From Myxocyprinus asiaticus (lineage: Eukaryota; Chordata; Actinopteri; Cypriniformes; Catostomidae), in the NCBI RefSeq assembly GCF_019703515.2, contig NC_059349.1:23594744-23658743 (forward strand): a stretch of 64,000 bases of DNA. The letters are read 5' to 3'. This document shows, one piece after another, positions 1 through 64,000 of the stretch. How positions within the stretch are numbered: the stretch's first letter is position 1; each line of letters opens with the position of its first letter. Below the pieces are notes generated by a model that did no database searches, was not told the DNA's origin, and saw only the letters and a program-made list of their open reading frames with translations. The position numbers and the translations under genes are program-made.

Positions 1-340
1 TTAAATTGTCCTGTTAACAATTATTTACATTGGTACTCAGAACACATGCTAAATCTTTACTGTCTCTTTAAATAGTCAACGCATCTAAACGCAATGACAG
101 GTGATTTTGTTGCACACATATTCTTTTGGTGGCTTAATGTGAGGAAAATTTCACATGTATCTCATGGAGTTCTGGAAAAAAATATCATTTATGCATCATG
201 GATAAACATCTGATGGTAAATTTTGCACTGAAGTAAAATATGTTTATATTTTATTATGATAGTTTGATTTGAATTGTGCATGTCACTTTATTAAGCAAGC
301 TTATGATTGTTGTTCACTGTTTAATGAAAAGCATGTAATG

Positions 341-769
341 GGGGCCTGGGTAGCTCAGCGAGTATTGACTACCACCCCTGGAGTTGCGAGTTCGAATCCA
401 GGCTGTGCTGAGTGAGGTCTCCAGGTCTCCTAAGCAACCAAATTGGCCCGGTTGCTAGGGAGGGTAGAGTCACATGGGGTAACCTCCTTGTGGTCGTGAT
501 TAAGTGGTTCTCGCTCTCAATGGGGTGCATGGTAAGTTGTGCGTGGATCGCGGAGAATAGCATGAGCCTCCACGTGCTGTGAGTCTCTGCGGTGTCATGC
601 ATAGCAAGCCGCGTGATAAGATGCGTGGATTGACTGTCTCAGAAGCGGAGGCAACTGAGACTTGTCCTCCGCCACCTGGATTGAAGTGAGTAACCGCGCC
701 ACCATGAGGACCAAGTAAGTAGTGGGAATTGGGCATTCCAAACTGGGGAGAAAAGGAAAAGAAAAAAAA
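341..769 (+). repeat. tRNA-headed SINE, copy 1 (HAmo-like)
   Basis: The 5' head GGGGCCTGGGTAGCTCAGCG has an A box; GAGTTCGAATCCAGG near 385 is a B box, so it carries an internal Pol III promoter. A roughly 300-bp tRNA-unrelated body follows, ending in a GGCATTCCAAA tail and an A-rich run. AAAAGCATG occurs at 327-335 and 770-778 as an apparent target-site duplication. The 5' head has lost a few bases. Not a functional tRNA gene. The HAmo name is from memory of carp SINEs. Confidence 0.8.
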
Positions 770-778
770 AAAAGCATG

Positions 779-1532
779 GAAAGATGCAGTTGTTAATAAT
801 GCTACTAACCACCTGGTGAATATTTGGGTTTTATTTTCTTGCCAAAAGCAATTTTTGAAAGTGTAAATTTTGGACTATGTTTACATGAATATCAAACAAA
901 TATTCACCTAAGTAGCTACGTTGACAGGTATGGCTCACTTTTCTTCTGTAAAAAAACTCAGAAATTGTCTTCCGCCTCCCACTCTTTCTCTGCTCCTTTT
1001 TATTTTGCATGCTGTTACAATGTATAACAAATGATTATATGATGGAATATCAATGAAGCCTTTCTGTGGGCCCCCCTCCAGTGAGGGCAGCTGTTACTCA
1101 GGTCCATTATTACCCGCAGTCTGACGCCCCTGCCCATCCTTCATTTACATTGTCGAATATCCTGTTACACTTAGAAAAACATCAGATTACATAAGTAAAA
1201 TGGATTGCGACTTAAAACATAATGGTTTATTCATTGTCAATTGTTTTCCTTTTTAGTTAAATAAAAGAAATCGGTAGTATTGGCAATCTCAATGTTCTCT
1301 CATCTAAATGATACGTGATCGCCTATTAGCCTGCCTGCTAATTTTAAGACAGTTCTATATAATAAGGTTTTTGTTGGTCACAACTGTCACTTCAACCACA
1401 AAAGTGAACTTTCTAAGAAAACTCAAATAATAAAATGTATTACACAATCACTTCAGTGAGTCCAACCAAAGATCTGTAGAACAATTGATTGAGATTGTCT
1501 CTCCTTCTTTATTTCTTTCTGTCTCTCTCAAG
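779..1532. other. NIBAN1 intron, nothing recognised
   Basis: AT-rich intronic sequence. It holds no exon with Niban similarity, and there is no tandem repeat. The block 1065-1160 is locally GC-rich (includes CCCCCCTCCAGTGAGG) but has no evident identity. Confidence 0.5.
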
Positions 1533-22752
<21,220 letters not shown>

Positions 22753-23193
22753 CAATGTTTGCATTTTAATGCCTTAAAAATGTTGAATGAAATGTTTTAA
22801 CAGCTATACAGCTCTGCTAAGAAAAAGAAAAAAAAAGACTATGGTGTTTCTGTATAATTTGTTTTTGAAGTTATATCAGTATTTCATTTACTATTTAAAA
22901 AAATCAAATTATTGACATTACACAGTTTGGCATGACATTCTTTGTTAAATACTTTGACTCACACAGTAACCAAGTGCCTGTGTAAAAAGTATTAATATAT
23001 CTATTTAATCTGTTTTGAATACTATCCTGATGCTAATGAAACTTTGTAATATGGCACTTTTGCATACCACTGTCTCCTTAAGATGATTCACTTATGTTTT
23101 CCTCTTTTGTAAGTCGCTTTGGATAAAAGCATCTGCCTAATGAATAAATGTAAATGTAAATCTATTTTTTAACACTGAACCTTATCATAGAGA

Positions 23194-23199
23194 AATAAA
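23194..23199 (+). terminator. Candidate NIBAN1 poly(A) signal
   Basis: AATAAA 442 bp past the NIBAN1 stop. Alternatives are at 23143 and 23456, and I cannot decide between them. Confidence 0.35.
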
Positions 23200-23587
23200 T
23201 GATGGCAAATCAGATTGAAACATCATTACTTTTTAATGCTTAAATTTCATGTTGACATTTTTTTTTAAACATTGTGAGGCCAATAGAAATCAAATGACAA
23301 AGAACAAAAAAACAAAAAAAAAAAACTACATTTTTAGATGATACCCAAATGTTTTTATGGGGCTGACTTATTTATTAACGTGTTGTACTGGCCATGCAGA
23401 CAACCAATTTGTTATAGTTAACATTTCGAATCAGAAGATCATATCATAAGGAAACAATAAAGCAATTTTTACTCAGTTTTGAAATGGAGATACTTTTGTA
23501 TATATATGTTGGCCTGTCATTCATTATCACTGAGGGAATCTGTAAAATAAATTTCCACAAAACAGAATAAGTTCATCAGTGCATCTT

Positions 23588-23593
23588 TTTATT
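23588..23593 (-). terminator. Candidate KIFAP3 poly(A) signal
   Basis: AATAAA on the - strand about 1.5 kb beyond the KIFAP3 stop codon. It faces the + strand AATAAA at 23456, suggesting that the two transcripts end within about 150 bp of each other. No transcript data support this. Confidence 0.35.
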
Positions 23594-25073
23594 TCTTCTG
23601 TTTGCAGTTAAGGACAATTCACATTAATTTGTCAGATTCACAGGATCAGTAGCAGCAAAAGCCAAGATCTTAGGAGGCACATTTGTGTCCTGAAATAGAG
23701 CTATCCTGAGTTCCATTTCAATAAATAAAATTAACTTAAATTTACAGTAATTTTTTTGTTAAAAAGAATACATTTAGGCTACGTCTCATTTAGCAAGATA
23801 CAGAAACAAAGTATAATAGATTACATAAACATTTTAACAGGCAGCATTAAGCATCCTATTTCTTAAAAAGTATATAAGACTCAATGATTCTCACAGCAAT
23901 GAATCCTGGATTCCCGATTATGTAGTCAATTTAATTTATAAATATCTCAAAGGGACAATACATTTACTGTATATGATAATTGACAGACACTAGGCATGGA
24001 ACACTATTTCTGCAATTATGCATGACAAGTAGTGCAACATTTTTACATAAATTGAGTGAGTTAGTCTACATTTTATAAAGCTGTTTAAGCAGTTAGCAGT
24101 TTATGTATTTAAGCGGTCTTCTTTGATTAATGAGAACTGGACATAAGGATATTCAGTTACTGTTCAAGAGTTCATAGTCCCACAATCTCTTATATGATAA
24201 ATGTTAGTTGGTATATCAATTATATTTTAGTGGCTGATTATGGCAAATCTGTTTGGAATTTATGTAGTGAATATGAAGATGAGAAGAGATAAGTGGATAT
24301 ACAGGACATACAACTAAAGTGAACCTAAACAATTTTTGTAAATAAATTAAGACTATTCTGAAATTAAAATAGAACCACCTATAAAGTTTTGTGTTCAATC
24401 ATTAGAACCCCTTCTTTCATTTGTGGCAACTCTGGAACATGCAGCACAAATCTACTGAGTGCTGTTCTAAACCCCATTGCAACCCCTAAATCACAAAGCT
24501 TGTGGTAACACTTTATAATAACTTCCATTAATAAAATGAATAAGCATTTTTACAGTATATAATACTAATGACTATTATTTAATGTACAATCAAATAGTTA
24601 AAAATGTCATGATTTTGCATTTCGGGAACTGAGTTTGTATATTCAATAAAAAATAAAAAAATAACCTTAGATCCGATTGATTAAAACTAACTGCAAAAAT
24701 GAAAAGTCATTTGTTTGCAAATGCCACTTGGTTTGAAATTGTATTTTGTCATCTAATTCAATTACATTTTACATTGTAAAGTCTAAATTAGTGTCCAAAA
24801 GTGTCTAAATACTTTTCGGGGACAAAGTACATTCATATTTGAATCTACGTGAAGTACTGCTATGCTAAGTTTTATATAATGTTTGTTAATGAAGTTATTA
24901 CGAAGCATTACCAAGCATTTTATGTGAGGACTCTCCATTAAATCTGCCTCTAAATCCAGGGGTGGGCTCAAATCTTGTTGACAAGACAGGCATGGAGAGC
25001 TTATGTTTGTTTCCCATTCTAGAAGATAAAAATTCACTTGTAGTGACTTGGAGATTTGATTAGCGCAGTGGTT

Positions 25074-62756
<37,683 letters not shown>

Positions 62757-63297
62757 CTATAACAAAAGCACATGTGAAATAAATAGAATACAATTAAAAT
62801 GTTGAGTGTCACAAGCAATAATTTTCTATTTTTAAAGGTGTACTGGTAATTGATGTTGCACTGGCTGATATGGCAGCTGTCTTGGACTTATACTGACACC
62901 TAGTGGCGTGGATGCAGCATCATGCAAAAAAGCCTCACGCTGTGTCCTCATATCCTCACTTTCCTATTATATATTATGCCAAAAACAGCAAGCCAATGGA
63001 GTAGTATGTCCGAATCCTCAGTATTAAAAATAGTAAGCAAGAAATACCCGGATGACTAGAGCAGTCACAATTGTGAAATTTGGCTGACGATTAATTGTCA
63101 AACAAATAATTGTGATTATGACTATTAATTGTCTCTTTTAGGGCTTTCACGATTAATTGTAAAACAAATTGTCTTATTTCTTAAAGCGTATGCATGTTTT
63201 ATAACCTTAAAAATATATATTTTTTATATTTAACTTCAAACATATAAATCAAATTATAAAATAGGGATATATGATTCCATTTTAAAGCTTTAAAACA
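62757..63297. other. KIFAP3 intron, nothing recognised
   Basis: AT-rich, with GATTAATTGT phrases repeated at 63090 and 63150 (a short internal duplication). Confidence 0.45.
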
Positions 63298-63612
63298 CTC
63301 CCTGCCCAGTAGATGAAAACAAAATGAAGAAGAATGTGAAAGTGGAAAGAGCCTTAAATATTGATCTGTTTCTCACCCACACCTATCATATTACTTCTGT
63401 GTATGGATTTAACCACTGGAGTCTTATGGAATACTTTTATGCTGCCTTTTGGTCAACATTAATTTGCATTATATGGACCTACAGAGCTGAGATATTCTTC
63501 TAAATATCTCTGTTTGATTTCTGCAGAAGAAAGAAAGTCATACACATCTGGGATGGCATGAGGGTTAATTATGAGAGAATTTTCATTTTTGGGTGTACTA
63601 TTCCTTTAAATG
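63298..63612. repeat. MITE family M1, right arm
   Basis: CTGCCCAGTAGATGAAAACA at the centre side and ACTATTCCTTTAA at the end; matches the right arm of 50163-50672 and completes its missing end. Left arm absent. Confidence 0.7.
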
Positions 63613-64000
63613 GTGCTTGTTTAACAAAACCAGAGTAGATTATTTTTGTGATTGTTGTTAATACATCATATATTTGGGTCACGGGTCAATACCCATGTCC
63701 CTGGATGAAGTATGTCCAGAATCTATTTATACTACTCACATGCATACCTAGAACGTCCCGTTTTACTGGCCGAGAAGTGCGTCCTTCATCAAATGCAGTA
63801 CATACTATGCTGTGATAGAACGCGATTTCGGACACAGAGTAAATTTTGGTTCCCGATACCATTGTTGAAATACACTATTCGCAATCAGCCATGATTAAGT
63901 TATTTTGCGTGCAAAAGTGAGATAAAATAAGGAGAATTCAGCTGGTCATGTGATCTCAACATGATAAGTTAGCCAAGCTCCATGTAAAATAGAACAGCTT
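63613..64000. other. KIFAP3 intron at window end, nothing recognised
   Basis: No exon of the upstream KIFAP3 coding part is visible before the window edge. Confidence 0.45.

Larger units (their letters stand above)
22753..25073. other. Convergent 3' UTR / intergenic interval
   Basis: AT-rich sequence between the NIBAN1 and KIFAP3 stop codons. NIBAN1 candidate poly(A) signals AATAAA lie at 23143-23148 (inside a repeat end), 23194-23199 and 23456-23461; the last is followed by GT-rich sequence. For KIFAP3 (- strand) TTTATT at 23588-23593 is an AATAAA signal about 1.5 kb after its stop. A short repeat end (mirror of the 5413-5610 repeat) is at about 23112-23160. Nothing else is recognisable. 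The UTR limits are inference. Confidence 0.5.

Noticed and set aside
341..400. tRNA-like sequence with A and B boxes
   Set aside because: It is the head of a SINE followed by the standard SINE body; it cannot fold as a full tRNA. The same holds at 60668.

Overview
The window is teleost fish DNA, probably cypriniform. It has vertebrate GT-AG split genes, many Tc1-like elements and hAT-like insertions, TTAA-flanked MITEs, a CR1/L2-type LINE fragment, and three copies of a tRNA-headed SINE that resembles the HAmo type of carps. Family names come from memory of these families; no database was searched.

Two protein-coding genes account for all coding sequence I can support. They converge tail to tail. 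The 3' part of a NIBAN1 (FAM129A) orthologue runs on the + strand as nine exons from 1533 to a stop codon at 22750-22752, 732 residues in this window. The 3' part of KIFAP3 (KAP3, the non-motor subunit of heterotrimeric kinesin-2) runs on the - strand as eleven exons from 62756 down to a stop codon at 25074-25076, 431 residues. Every intron is GT-AG and every exon phase joins cleanly. Both 5' ends lie outside the window. About 2.3 kb separates the stop codons, and candidate polyadenylation signals suggest that the two 3' UTRs nearly meet around 23.46-23.59 kb.

The rest is introns and repeats. Region 1-21.6 kb (NIBAN1 introns): a SINE at 0.34 kb; a nested pile at 3.58-9.36 kb, in which an hAT-like element with a perfect 8-bp target-site duplication holds a Tc1 derivative, a solo-LTR-like block and a smaller hAT-like element, and the last of these holds a Tc1 copy that itself contains a short repeat; a Tc1-in-Tc1 nest at 11.84-15.33 kb ending 54 bp before an exon; and a further Tc1 copy at 19.37-21.0 kb. 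Region 25-64 kb (KIFAP3): a 12.4-kb last intron with palindromic MITEs, Tc1 deletion derivatives, a LINE with its 3' tail, and a largely repeat-free block at 29.9-31.8 kb; then introns with a second set of MITEs, a roughly 530-bp CACT/CACA array whose flanks are duplicated 4.9 kb away, and a two-phase tandem array (138-bp then 170-bp units) at 57.9-59.2 kb between two related A-rich tracts.

I found no operon, CRISPR array, functional tRNA or rRNA gene, or new protein system. The most unusual items are the layered insertions, the two-phase tandem array and the duplicated minisatellite locus. The functional genes appear intact where visible; all transposase and reverse-transcriptase sequences are broken.
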